DNA of 64,000 bases, from positions 5,293,784-5,357,783 of the forward strand of contig NC_134526.1 of NCBI RefSeq assembly GCF_027942865.1, read 5' to 3'. Position 1 is the stretch's first letter; every line of letters begins with the position of its first letter. The stretch is from Odontesthes bonariensis. Taxonomy: Eukaryota; Chordata; Actinopteri; Atheriniformes; Atherinopsidae. A program made the translations under genes and the position numbers. Positions 44,239-62,872 of this stretch are shown here, one piece after another. The notes beneath the pieces are model-generated. The model searched no databases. It had not been told where the DNA came from and saw nothing but the letters and a program-made list of their open reading frames with translations.

Positions 44239-47200
44239 ATGATGGCAGCGGAGTACGAGTGAGTGTTGACAACATGTCTGACTTCTGCTCACAGTTCTTT
44301 TTAGGTTCCATGACACGTCTTGACTTTGCTTCTTGACTTTTTCTTCTTTTGCTTCAAACGTGATGAAATGTCGCGGGTCTGGCGGTTAGCTAACGGGATG
44401 CTAACATTCTAACATGCTAGCTCCATTCATGTAACCGGTTATAAAACGGTAAACTGAGGCAGGCACACGGTTTAAAAACCTTTTCTGTTTTCTCCGCAGT
44501 GTGCAGTCTGAGATCGAGGTGCTGGAGTCCATTTACCTGGACGAGCTGCGGGTGGACAGGACCAACGACGGGTGAGAAAACACCGGCTCATCTGCAGCTT
44601 TGGCTTGGACTGCTGGTTATTTCATAGATTTCCCAGCATGAAAGATGTCTCCTTTTGTCGTGAACACAGATTAATTATACAGCACACTAAAACAATATAA
44701 AACACTGTACATGAAGCTTAGAGAGAAAAACGGTGCAGAAAAATCATAAATAATTGGATAGATTCCTCATCGTAGAGCCAATTAAAGGCGTTTCAGGAGA
44801 GAAATTGGTGAAAAGGAACCGTCTTTGGCTTGTTTTTAAAGATGAATTCAGTTGAGACAAACTGAACTTCCACATCAGATCAAAATGAACTCTGGACCAG
44901 CTGAAAAACCCCGACTCTCAGGCCTGTAAACATTTCTGATGGCTCTGCAGTGGTTTGCAGACAACAAGCGAGTCCTTGAATTCAGATAAAACTCCAACTG
45001 GAGGCAAATGTGAGGATCTTAGAGTAATAGTGATAATAATAGTGGGATGGGTGTTTGACGGTCTGAAGGTGGTTACAGGCTTGTTGGCTGAAGAGTTCCA
45101 TTTAATGGTTTCAGACTCTGAGATGCCCTAAGAAATGCTGCTGCAGACACAATAGCTTGTGCCCTCTTACAGCGAGCTTTCTTTAACGATCAAGCATGCC
45201 CTGTTACCCTTTTAACTAGTCTTTACCCCCTCAGTTCAAATTAAAAGCAACAACACATCACAATCCATAAAGTCAAACACTAATGCAGCCGGCTGTCTCC
45301 ACCGGCAGGTCGCTGTGAATGGGCACAAGCTGTTGTATCTGGAGTGATGGGTGGTTGAAAATAGGCCTGCCAGAGGATCCCGGTTAGTAGGTCAGGGAGA
45401 AATGTACAAGAGCCCGGGTTCAAGGCTTTGAAGGTGAGCGGTGAGACTTTAAAATGGATGCAGAATGTAACTGGTAGATGGTGCAGGGAGGCGAGCGCAG
45501 GGGGGGGGATGTGTTCCTGGCTTACTGTGCTGGAATAAGTCGAGCCGCTGGGTTTTAAATCGACCGGAGACGACGAAGGAAGTCCTGACTGCTGCATCGG
45601 TGCAGAAGCCAAACAGACAAAAAGCGTTCTCAACTTTTTGTGAGTCAGTAGCTGAAAAGAAAAACCTGATCTTTGAGATTTTAAGCTGGAAAAAAACAAC
45701 TTATTCACAATGAAATTTTCTAGACTAGAACCATCGTTATCGAATTCAAGAATGAACATTTTCTGGTTTATCCGCGACAAGCTGAGAGATTAGCGAAGCT
45801 TCTGGGATGCGGTGGGTTTCATCAGCATGTACAGCTTGGTGTCATCAGCTTAAATGTAGTAATGTAGATTCATGAATAAGCTGTCCATGAAGCAGCATGT
45901 AAACAGAGGACAGAAGGGGCCCAAGGACGGAGCCCTGTGGTACGCCACAAAAGCCTTTGAGGAGGTTAATTTATTAAGAGTAGCCAAAAAGGTTCTGTTA
46001 GAATAGATATGAGTCGTTAACTCCGACCCAGGACTCTAAACAGTGTCAGGAGTAATTCTCTTGAGTTTCAGATGTTCGATGGTTTCATTGGGAAGAACAG
46101 TAAAGAGAACTGTAGAATAATCCACGCTACAAGAGATGTTAGCATCTATGCGTTCTACCACAGGAACGTTTTCCAGGAACTTTTAGGGGTTAATTTCTTG
46201 GCCGGCTCCATCTCTTCTGCTGCAGTATGAGCTAAAGGGAGTTTGTGCGCCTGTATTTCACCCTATAAAACCGCCTTGGTAAGGGGGCGGGGCTTCAGAG
46301 TGGGGCCTGCATCTGTTGTCTGTTTGAAAGATTGTTGTTATTCAATTTCAATTCAGTTTATTTATATAGCGCCAAATACAACAAATGTCATCTCAAGCCA
46401 CTTAAATAATAAAGTCCAATTCAAGCCAATTGGAATTCAATTCATTGTAATCATAATTCTTTTCTAAATAATCCAATTCATTCATATTGAGCCAATTCAA
46501 AAACAGTTTTCTAGCTAAAGAAACCAACAGATTGCACCGAAACTTGTGTAAAAGAGAGTAAAGTGAGGAAAGGTGTGAAAGATGAGCCCCCCAGCAGGCT
46601 GGGCCTATAGCAGCTTAACTATGGGATGTTTCAGGGTCACCTGAGCCATCCCTAACTATAAGCTTTATCAGAAAGGAAAGTTTTAAGCCTGATCTTAAAA
46701 GTAAAATCTGCTGTTGTGTTGTTGCTCCAGGGCCTGGGAGGTGAGCCTGGTCCTGTACCCGTCCACAGCGGAGGACTCCGTCTCTCAGTTTGTCCGACTC
46801 ACTCTGACTTTGACCCTCGATCAGCAGGTGCGCCGCTCATGATCTCAGCTGCAGTGTTGAACAAACCCAAGGAGAATCAGCATTTAAATGATTTATTAAA
46901 CCAAAATAATATATTCCTCTGTGGAAGCTGAGTGTTTAACAGATGTAACTTCTTGTTGTGCATCATGTCTGAGCAGATACGCCCGTCCCATAACCCTTTA
47001 TTTCTATTTATCGAGCCATTTCTTGGTAAATTTTGCTTTAAGTTTCAGGCCGGCTGTCATTTACTTAAAAACATAAAAACTACATAAAGATCCAGATGTT
47101 AAAAGTGTGTTTGCACAACAAATGTTATGGCACTTTCATTCATATGGCAGCACATTTAAAATAAAACTAAATGCTAAAAGCTATACACTACATTTGGATT

Positions 47201-50200
47201 CATTTTTGGATTTTGCGTACAAATCCGATTAATCAGGGAAATCATGTGATTAATTAGATTAAAAATTTTAATCGTTGCCCAGCCCTATTTTCTATTGATG
47301 GTGTTTTAATGTTTAAATATGCTGAGCCGTTTCCTGGGGGTAGATGTCCGACTTTAATTCATTCTTTAACTGTTTGAAACTGGGACTTTTTTTGAGTGAA
47401 CATGAATAATATCTGACTGTTGTCCCTCTGCTGTCTGTTCAGTATCCCTCGTCCTCTCCTGACATCACCATCCATAACCCCCGCGGGCTCTCTGATGACA
47501 AACTCAGCAGGTAACCGACACATTTATCAGCCTCGCTGTAAAGAAACTTCAAACGATGACTTCTGACGGCAGTCCTGAAATAATTCTCCATTATTTCCCT
47601 CTCAGCGTGCACAGGTGTCTTCAGCTGGAGGCCCAGTCGTGTCTGGGCTCCCCGGTGTTGTATCAGCTCATTGAGGTGAAGGTGTAAAATGTTAAATTAA
47701 AATGATATTAATCCACTTCTGTGCAGCAATCTTCTTCAGGTTGACTGTTTTTTCTCTTCTAGAAAGCTAAAGAAATCCTGACTGAAAGCAATATTCCTCA
47801 CGGAAACTGTGTCATTTGCCTTTATGGCTTTAAGGTAAGCCGCCTCCCTTCGGTCCCTTTACTGCAGCTCATCTTAACCAGGACAGTTCCTGAAGTCTTA
47901 GGCTGTGTTCGAAACCGCATACTACTCCTACTACTCCTACTAACTTTTTGAGTTAGTATGTGAGTTTGAGTAAGCAGAAGTTCCCGGATGCATACTAGAT
48001 TCTCCAAAATGTTGGGTATGCATCATGAGGTTACTACTCATACTCAAACTACCCAAGATGCAACGTAACGTGACGTCGCCGATCGTCATTTCCTGTCAAA
48101 ACGGCAGTTTCAAGCTAGCTACAACGAGGGTAGGTTCACTTCCTGTTTTCAAAACAAAAGCACCAATTGTATGGTAATGGCTTTCCCTATGATAAAAGGC
48201 AACGGGTATTTTATTTTGTGAAAATAACCAGAAGTGCGTTGCTCACTGCGGCTAGCTTTAGTAGCGCCGAATTCGTGGAAACAAAATTGTAAACAGCCGG
48301 TATTTTGTCAGGTTTTCAACACGTTGGGGATCTAAACGACTACTTTCTCACCTGAAAATGTTTCAAAAGTTGCTAAAGTTTACAGAGTTTAGAGCTTAAG
48401 AGAAATCAGCTTCAGGCCGGCTTATTTCGGCTCGGGCAGGAGCGAAATGCATTGTGGGTAAACGCTCTGCATACTGTCTGATCGATGAGTATGAAGTATG
48501 CGGTATGTAGTATGGAAGTATGTAGTATGCGGTTTCGAACACAGCCTTTATCTGGTAAAAAAAAGAAGCCGACTCATTCCCGTGCTGGTCTCAGGAGGGA
48601 GAGATGTTCACGAAGACGAGCTGCTACCACTACTTCCACTCGCACTGCCTCGGCCGCTACGTCAGCCATTCGGAGAAGGAGCTCCGCCAGAGAGAGAAGG
48701 AGTTGGAGGAAGACAAGACCAGAGACAGAGCCGACTACCAGGTCAGATACCAGCAGCCACACTGATCACCATCCAGTTCAGCTCCTCGATGCTCACTTTG
48801 CCTCCTGTGGTAGGAGCTGAGCGTGGTGTGTCCGGTGTGCAGAGAGCCTCTGATGTACGACATCCACCAGCTTCTGTCGTCTCCTGCTCCCCAGCTGCCA
48901 GAGGTAAACCCCCCTAAAACATAGTTACTGTAATTGTGCCGGTTGGAAGGTTCAAATCACTGTTGTGAGTCCGGTTAGAACTCCAAATAAATCAGTCGCA
49001 CTCCAGTGAATTTGCTGTTTATTCCTCACTTGACAGAACTGTATGTGTGGTTCTAGAACATAAAGAATAATGATATAACCCATAAGAACCCGGACCCATT
49101 TCTACTTAAATGAAAATTAAGGGGGTCATAACACGGACTAAATAGACCACATAGACCACATTTCTGACATTTTTTTTCAAAATACCACCCCCCACTGTCA
49201 GAGATCTGTTAAGCGTTAAGAACCTGGATAATTTCTCCATCAAGGAAAATTATGGGGGACATAAAACAGACTAAACAGACTATATAGAACACATTTGGGA
49301 CATTTTTCTCAAAATTACACTCCCTAGTGTCAAAGATGTGTCTATAGCCGCTTTCGGACTGTAGGAACCTTTGGCAGTTCTAATAACCTTTTAATCCGCG
49401 GGGCCGTTTTCTCCCGTGTTCGGACATACAGGAACTCGGGGCTTTCTCCCTTAGTTCCTATAACTATTTAGCTCCTTCTCCGAGGTCGGGTCTTTTCATG
49501 GTTCTATAGAACGATCTGAGGAGGTGTGTGGTGGTCGGTAGCTACGCCCCATGTCATGCTATCACGGCTGAAATGTTTACTCATACATGGACACAACCGG
49601 CGGGTGTTTAATAAGTTAAACTTACACTGGTCTCATTTGTCTGCAGCGCTCTGCTCTCCTTTCTTCCTTCATGAAATGAAGAAGTATCTCCTGACTCTCT
49701 CTGTGTGAGCTCTTCCAGCCTCGATATTAGACGCCTGATGTGATTGTCCATGATTAATATCACCATCATGCAGACCATGAACACGGTGGCCTCCCCGCTC
49801 TCCATATTAGCTTCTTGGTGGTGTTTTTTTCTACTCTCATTACTTTTACCGTTTTGTTTTGTGTTTGAATGTGGCGCTAAACGGCTAACGTAACACGTCA
49901 CTGAAGCAGACGGCTGCGCGCGGCGCATCAGTCCCTATCAGGTCCCGACTCATGTGCGAATGCAGACTGAAACAGTTCCGCTGGGGAAGGATAGTTATCA
50001 GAACGAAATTCGAGGAGGGTAGTTCTGATAACTACTTTCTTAGAACTGTCTGTCCGAAAGCGGCAAATGGGTGTTAAATGGTTTGAATCTTTCCTTTAGC
50101 AACCAAAAACAAGCAATTTAAATGTAGCTAGCTCTGCCTGGCACACAGACCTTTTGGAAATGTTATTATGGGCAGACTAAATCACATATAACCTGTCACA

Positions 50201-52569
50201 TGACCCACCAGGATGTTAAGTATGGGTCACTCTGGCAATTCATGAGTTGAAATCAAGGATAAAGTTTTTCATGGAATTTTCCAGAACATTTAAATGGCGT
50301 CACGGTGGGTTCTTATGGCATAACATCAATGTCTAAATAAGTCCAAATAACTAACTGAAATTAGATCAGTTAACTTGACTGCAATATGAATAATTATCAA
50401 TATGCTGCTTCTAAATAAAAGTAACACATGAAAACCCACGTTGGTAGCTCTCATTAAATGTGCACATGAACAAGCCCATTAGGAGTAAAAACGGGTATAT
50501 TCTGCTAAGTAAACTACATTCTTAACTTGCTTAACGTTACTTACTTCCTTTTTCACGAACACAAATCAAAATGAGGTGGCAAACAAACTGTAAACAGCAA
50601 ACTAAACAACACAAACTTTAACTGTAAACTCGTGGTGCTGCTCTTTCTGGTCTGGTCACTGGCAGTCTAGGCTCCGCCCCTTAAAGGGCCAGCATGACAG
50701 TCCCATTTAGGCAGCCTTTTCCACACTCTGTGACGGCTCTGTGTTTTCCTCCCAGCTCGATGAGGCGGCCATCGGCTCAGACTTCCAGCAGAAGTGGTGT
50801 GAGCTCCAGAAGCTTTGGGAAAAACAGAGGGTGAAAGGTGGGATCATCGACCCCGAGGTGGAATCCAATCGCTTCCTCATCCACATCAACGAGGTGAGAG
50901 GATAGTTTGGGCGGCGTTTAAGGTGATGATGCTGCAGTTCAGCCAGAGAAGCCTCTGATAATCATGGCAGAGCCATTAACTCACTGATTACTAGGGCTGG
51001 GCAAGTTAACTTGTTATTATCGCATTAACTTGTTAGTTATTTAACGCCGATAAATATGTTATCGCGCATTAACGCAGGTTTTATTATTGTAAAAGTCTGT
51101 TGCTCACAGGCTTTTATTTTGTAAAAGTCTGTTACTCAAAGGCTTTTATTTTGTAAAAGTCTGTTGCTCACAGGCTTTTATTTTGTAAAAGTCTGTTACG
51201 CAAAGGCTTTTATTTTGTAAAAGTCTGTTGCTCACAGGCTTTTATTTTGTAAAAGTCTGTTGCTCACAGGCTTTTATTTTGTAAAAGTCTGTTGCTCACA
51301 GGCTTTTATTTTGTAAAAGTCTGTTGCTGTCTGCTGTGGAACAGGAAAAGAAAGTAATCGGCGGATCCACCAAACATGGAGAAGGGTACGGAACTTTTAC
51401 TCGGCCATTTTCATTTTAAAGTTCTTCCAGACGGCGGAGTCGACAGAACCAAAGTCATCTGTAAACACTGCCAAGTTGAATTGTCTTCTCAGCGTAGTAG
51501 TTCCAGTCTAAAATATCACTTAAAGGCAAAACACACAACTGATAGCAGCAAGTCATTCAAGGAAACAGACAGTGGAGCGAGGCTTCTACATAAAAACTAC
51601 AGAAAGATGCTGATGTTAAAAGTGTGTTTGCACAACAAATGTTATGGCACTTTCATTCATATGGCAGCACATTTAAAATAAAGCTAAATGCTAAAAGCTA
51701 TACACTACTTTTGGATTCATTTTTGGATTTTGCGTACAAATGTGATTTATCGTGATTAATCAGGGAAATCATGTGATTAATTAGAGTAAACATTTTAATC
51801 GTTGCCCAGCCCTACTGATTACTGATCAGGAGCTTTTTTTTCTGGTTTCCTTTTCATCATAAAAAGTCTTTCAGATGTTTTTCGTTCGATCTAATTCCCA
51901 CATTTGAGTGTAAAACCTAAACAGAGTTGCATGTTCCAGGCTCCACCGGCTGCTGAAAATGGAAACCTGGAGGTCGATGTCTCCACCGCCCCCCCGATAT
52001 CCTCCTGCTCACATGAAGCTGCTGTCCGAGTGGAGCAGGTTGTGGCAGAACAGTCTCACTGTCGAGGCGCTCAGGGCCCGAAGCATCAGAACCACACGAG
52101 GTGGCCGAGGAGAGGCGGACGGCCCAGAGCCCAGCATGGAAGAGCTGCGCCCATCACAGAGCACCTGGACCAGCTCTCTCTGTCCTCAGGCTGCGCTGAA
52201 GCGTCAATAAAAGCCAAAACTCCCCCGCAGACGCAGGAAAACGTGGAGGCTTGTCAGTCCAGGACCGGCAGGGACGCCTGTGCAGCGCAGCAGGAGACGA
52301 AGGCCTCTCCAGAACATCAGGCCACGTACCAGTCGGGCTCCGAGGCCGAGTGCCCGAGAGACGGCGCCGATTTTGGGGGCGGCCGCGGCCACCGAGGCAG
52401 GAGGAGGGGCCCCCACAGACCTGCCCTGCACGCCGGGGCCAGTAGGCCTCCGCGGCACCACTGGGACAGTCGGGCGGCCAGGAGCAGTGGGAGCGGCCCC
52501 CACCGAGGTCAGCACGGGAGGGGCTTCCACCAGAAGGTGGTGGAGAGGGGACGGGAGGAGGTGCTATGA
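44239..52569 (+). CDS. rnf25: RWD- and RING-domain E3 ubiquitin ligase RNF25
   Basis: Ten exons: 44239-44258, 44500-44571, 46731-46827, 47443-47510, 47606-47675, 47763-47834, 48595-48741, 48814-48903, 50756-50893, 51940-52569. All introns are GT-AG and the phases join into 467 codons (human 459). RNF25 (AO7) is a cytosolic/nuclear E3 that binds UBCH5-type E2 enzymes; it is linked to NF-kappaB signalling and ubiquitination at stalled ribosomes. The N-terminus to about residue 115 is an RWD domain (EIEVLESIYLDEL, HNPRGLSD). The RING has C125, C128, C143, H145, H148/H150, C151, C188 and C191 (CVICLYGF, CYHYFHSHCLGRY, CPVCREPL). Then follows GGIIDPEVESNRFLI, conserved in the family, and a long disordered tail rich in Pro, Arg and Gly coded by the last exon. 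Two ATGs in tandem open the frame (MMAAEYD). Introns hold a LINE-like tail, several MITEs and a hAT element. Confidence 0.95.
45780..46720. repeat. Retroposon-like segments in rnf25 intron 2
   Basis: Bases 45820-45960 include GGGGCCCAAGGACGGAGCC and 46340-46400 include TTCAGTTTATTTATATAGCG, both common in teleost non-LTR retroposon relics; 46580-46710 (CCCCCCAGCAGGCTGGGCC) also looks repetitive. I cannot set exact ends or name the family. Confidence 0.45.
47098..47287 (+). mobile_element. Truncated family C hAT copy in rnf25 intron 3
   Basis: Only the right-hand 190 bp is present, from TTAAAAGTGTGTTTGCACAA to GTTGCCCAGCCCTA. The left end and BED-finger region are missing, so no TSD can be tested. 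Confidence 0.85.
47901..48546. mobile_element. MITE with GGCTGTGTTCGAAACCGC ends
   Basis: In rnf25 intron 6. Left end GGCTGTGTTCGAAACCGCAT, right end the complement ATGCGGTTTCGAACACAGCC; the terminal inverted repeat is about 28 bp and continues as degenerate TACTAC/GTAGTA repeats. The interior has no frame of note. Flanking TTA/TTT is only weak support for a 3-bp duplication. Confidence 0.85.
48904..49345. other. rnf25 intron 8, 5' part
   Basis: Intronic DNA with two diverged copies of a segment containing ACTAAATAGACCACATAG / ACTAAACAGACTATATAG (about 49135 and 49268). Nothing else recognised. Confidence 0.4.
49346..50064. mobile_element. Harbinger-like MITE, second copy (inverted)
   Basis: In rnf25 intron 8. 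Ends AGCCGCTTTCGGACTGTAGG and GTCTGTCCGAAAGCGGC. Reverse complement of the element at 8624-9350 over nearly its full length. The - strand frame from 49928 contains MESGEATVFMVCMMVILIMD, as in the first copy. Confidence 0.88.
50992..51814 (+). mobile_element. Non-autonomous hAT with intact BED-finger frame (family C, copy 3)
   Basis: In rnf25 intron 9. Ends TAGGGCTGGGCAAGTT and GTTGCCCAGCCCTA, with an exact 8-bp duplication CTGATTAC at 50984-50991 and 51815-51822. It has the same minisatellite as copy 1 (51085-51327) and a 101-codon frame at 51376-51681: MEKGTELLLGHFHFKV, CKHCQVELSSQRSSSS, LKYHLKAKH. That is a single BED zinc finger (C-x2-C ... H-x4-H), followed by an unrelated tail. No transposase domain. 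Confidence 0.93.
51376..51681 (+). CDS. BED-finger-only open frame inside the hAT element
   Basis: A 101-codon frame with ATG in the context AACATGG. Residues about 5-55 form a BED zinc finger (ICKHC ... YHLKAKH), the DNA-binding module at the N-terminus of hAT transposases. The rest, including KETDSGARLLHKNYRKM, leads into the right end of the transposon. If expressed it would be a DNA-binding protein without nuclease. It lies within rnf25 intron 9, in the sense direction. Expression is unknown, and it may simply be a relic. Confidence 0.4.
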   Translation: MEKGTELLLGHFHFKVLPDGGVDRTKVICKHCQVELSSQRSSSSLKYHLKAKHTTDSSKSFKETDSGARLLHKNYRKMLMLKVCLHNKCYGTFIHMAAHLK

Positions 52570-52603
52570 CAAAAGGCACCAGGAGGGTCGGTGAACAGGT
52601 CGG

Positions 52604-53271
52604 CATGGAAGTTTTTCTGTGCCATCAGAGTTTGAATACGAATTTCTAATATTGAATTTTTACAGCATCAAAATCAGACTTTGAATCTGAAAAACCAACA
52701 GTGTAAAAAAAATAAATCAATTTCTAAAAACAAAAAATTCAGTGGAAAAAATTCAACTTAAAAAAATTCAGTGGAAAAAGAACCAGACTCAACATCCGGG
52801 TAAACAGGGAGAAGCAATCGATCCCTGTTCTCAATTTACCCAACAGCAGCCAATCAAGTTACGCTCCATTGGTCATGTGACACCAACGCGGGTGATGGTG
52901 CTTCGGTGAGTGAGTTACTTTATTTGCCATTTGTGTTAGTAAAATCGAGTAATAGATATTACTAATATCTATTCTAATATTCTATTCTAATATCTAATGG
53001 GTATTTCTTAATATCTATTGAGCTGATCTGTCCAATGGAGCGTAACTTGTTTGGCTGCTGTTGGGTGAATTGAGACAGGGATCGATTGCTTCTCCCTGTT
53101 TACCCGGATGTTGAGTCTGGTTCTTTTTCCACTGATTTTTGTTTTTAGAAATTTATTATTATTTCTTTTTACACTGTTGGTTTTTCAAATTCAAAGTCTG
53201 ATTTTGATGCTGTAAAAATTCAATATTAGAAATTCATATTCAAACTCTGATGGCACAGAAAAACTTCCATG
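52604..53271. mobile_element. Foldback element just downstream of the rnf25 stop
   Basis: Inverted arms of about 250-280 bp: left start CATGGAAGTTTTTCTGTGCC, right end GGCACAGAAAAACTTCCATG. The inner arm ends are near TTACGCTCCATTGG and CCAATGGAGCGTAA, with a spacer rich in CTAATATCTATT. It begins 35 bp after the rnf25 stop codon and carries an AATAAA at 52712-52717. Target duplication not identified. Confidence 0.9.
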
Positions 53272-53831
53272 TGTGCGCCTCCAGGCTCAGCCTGCTGCCA
53301 TTGGTTCACCGTGTGGCGCCCTCACCCGGGCCGCTCTGCGCCTCCACGCTCTCTGACATCAGACACGTGTGATGCTGCTTCCTGTTGGGATGACTTGAAA
53401 GGACTGAACATTAAACCTTCCCTGGAGCTCAGAGAATAATTCTGTAATTCCACTTAAATCACATTTTTAATCCGTTTTGTTGACATTTGATGCAGTGACG
53501 GATGATCGTAGATCCTGAGAGGGTCTGCTGCCTCCCACGCCGTTCAGAGGTAAATACCCTCCCTCCTGAAATGGAAGTTATTCACTGACACGAGGAGAAG
53601 GGACTTTAACCCATTAAATTTCAGTGAGCTGAATCTGTCTTAAAATGGCCTCAGAAGGAGGGAGGTTTACCTGAATGCCAAAGAAATGTCAAACTGTCGC
53701 AGCCTGAGACCGTCTCAGTTCAAACTAATGGAATTAACTCATTTATATACAGATCTTTATTGTGTTTAATGATACTCAATGTAACTCTGTTGATTCCTGG
53801 CAATACTTTTTCTCAGAGAAAATGTGATCCC

Positions 53832-53837
53832 AATAAA
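53832..53837 (+). promoter_or_regulatory. Candidate distal poly(A) signal of rnf25
   Basis: AATAAA in the context TCCCAATAAAGTC. If used, the 3' UTR would be about 1.3 kb and include the whole foldback element. Confidence 0.35.
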
Positions 53838-54121
53838 GTCAAGTCCCCTTTAAGTAAAAACCACCGAGGCTGACCAAAGTGCTTCACAGAGTACAGATGC
53901 AACTACCAAGAAACAGCGTGTCATAAAACTGAATATTCTCCCGAGACACAGCTACATGTATGATATGGTGTGGGATGGATCTTTATTCGTCTCATTAAAG
54001 TGCATTTTTCTGGTGCCAAAACAAGCAAAAATCAGTAAAGAAATAAGTAGCAGCTTACAGAATCTATTGAAACGCACCACAACCCCATTACACAGGCACT
54101 CGGATAAGTTTAAATTATATT

Positions 54122-54770
54122 TAGGGCTGGGCGAGTTAACGCGATAATAACGAGTTAACTTGTTATTTAACACCAATAAATATTTTATTGCGCATTAACG
54201 CAGGTTTTATTATTGTAAAAGTCTGTTGAATGCATCACATTCACACAGTTACAGCAAACACCACGAAGCATGGAGGAATAAAATAAAGATAAACTAGCGG
54301 GTAACATCACCGCTACAGGTGTGAAGCTCACGGAGCTAACCGGCGCTACTTACTGTGTTTCTTGTTTCAACATAAAAGCACGTATTTCAAAATAAATTTA
54401 AAAAAAAAACAACTCCTGCATTTACTGCCAAGTTGAATTGTCTTCTCAGCGTAGTAGTTCCAGTCTAAAATATCACTTAAAGGCAAAACACACAACTGAT
54501 AGCAGCAAGTCATTCAAGGAAACAGACAGTGGAGCGAGGCTTCTACATAAAAACTACAGAAAGTACTGATGTTAAAAGTGTGTTTGCACAACAAATGTTA
54601 TGGCACTTTCATTCATATGGCAGCACATTTAAAATAAAACTAAATGCTAAAAGCTATACGCTACTTTTGGATTCATTTTTGGATTCTGCGTACAAATGCG
54701 ATTAATCGTGATTAATCAGGGAAATCACGTGATTAATTAGATTAAACATTTTAATCGTTGCCCAGCCCTA
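54122..54770 (+). mobile_element. Non-autonomous hAT with BED-finger remnant (family C, copy 4)
   Basis: Between rnf25 and kat8. Ends TAGGGCTGGGCGAGTTAACG and GTTGCCCAGCCCTA with an exact 8-bp duplication ATTATATT at 54114-54121 and 54771-54778. It lacks the minisatellite of copies 1 and 3 and has instead the left interior of copy 2 (ACACCACGAAGCATGGAGG). The SSQRSSSSLKYHLKAKH region is present without the finger's first half. Confidence 0.92.
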
Positions 54771-54778
54771 ATTATATT

Positions 54779-55350
54779 GCACAATCATTACAAAAGAATG
54801 TTCCAGATTTTTGTTTTAAGCCGTTTTGTTATGTAATTCTTAAATAATGTAATAAAATGAACAGATTTTTAACAAAAATGCCCGAGTAATGAGTAAATTT
54901 ACAAATAGACACTAACTTTGGGCACTTTCTGATGTTCTTCATAGTAAACATAAAGCTTTTAATAGTAGAAGGTCACAAAATAAAACCAATTTAAAAAAAA
55001 AAAAGAAGCAGAGACTGCTTGAGGGACTACTTTCCTTTTCTGTGCCCTCAGCTTGGAGATTTGTGTTTAATTTCTTAAAGACTACAGGACTTTTTGAAAG
55101 GATTTAGTTTATTTTTTATTTAGTGAATTGTTTATTTATTTGTCTATTTTTTTTAATTTTTTTAATTTTTTTATTTTGTCACTCCTTCGTCGACGCTCCA
55201 CACCCGCAGTTACATAATTGTACCGTTGGTGGCGGTAATGCAACATTACGGATGCTAACCGCCAATAAATTACAAGAAGAAAAAGAAGAAAAGCAGAGAC
55301 TGCAAATCGCGGCGCTAAGATTCATGGGAGATGTAGTTGTTGTGTGTTAA
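54779..55350. other. Intergenic DNA upstream of kat8
   Basis: A/T-rich. Bases 55200-55310 contain CCGTTGGTGGCGGTAATGCA and an (AGAA)n stretch; a similar block in the opposite orientation lies upstream of anapc2 at about 41095-41185 (TTCTTCTTCTTCC, GCTGCCCCCTACCGGTAAT). Both could be remnants of one dispersed repeat. Confidence 0.4.
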
Positions 55351-55351
55351 A

Positions 55352-55388
55352 GGAGGCGGGGCGTATGTTTGCTGTGACGCCATCTTGG
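55352..55388 (+). promoter_or_regulatory. Core promoter motifs of kat8: GC box and YY1 site
   Basis: GGAGGCGGGGCG at 55352-55363 is a GC box (Sp1/KLF type). CGCCATCTTGG at 55378-55388 is the complement of the YY1 consensus AAGATGGCG. They lie 90-125 bp before the start codon, the usual place for a TATA-less housekeeping promoter. Confidence 0.5.
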
Positions 55389-55477
55389 CATTTTTTTTTT
55401 GTTGTTGCGGAAGGACCAGCCCCTGTGCTCAAAGTACGCAGTCACAGCGTGCATTTGTTTGGGGGAAACGACCAGGT

Positions 55478-62781
<7,304 letters not shown>

Positions 62782-62872
62782 TGAGGGGGCCCGACATCCT
62801 CCGGCGGAGGGGCTGCAGCTTGGTTTTGGGATTTAGACACTGAGTTACATTGAGCTTAAAGTCCTCAGTTAA

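Noticed and set aside
51904-52569. Separate gene starting at 51904
   Set aside because: The in-frame start lies in intron 9 of rnf25. The frame from 51940 is the last rnf25 exon, supported by an acceptor and phase.
52154-52606. - strand frames of 108-150 codons opposite the rnf25 tail
   Set aside because: Shadows of the GC-rich last rnf25 exon, with no domain.
55337-55477. N-terminal extension of kat8 upstream of 55478
   Set aside because: The frame is open but begins without an ATG and overlaps the GC box and YY1 site; the family-like start is the ATG at 55478.
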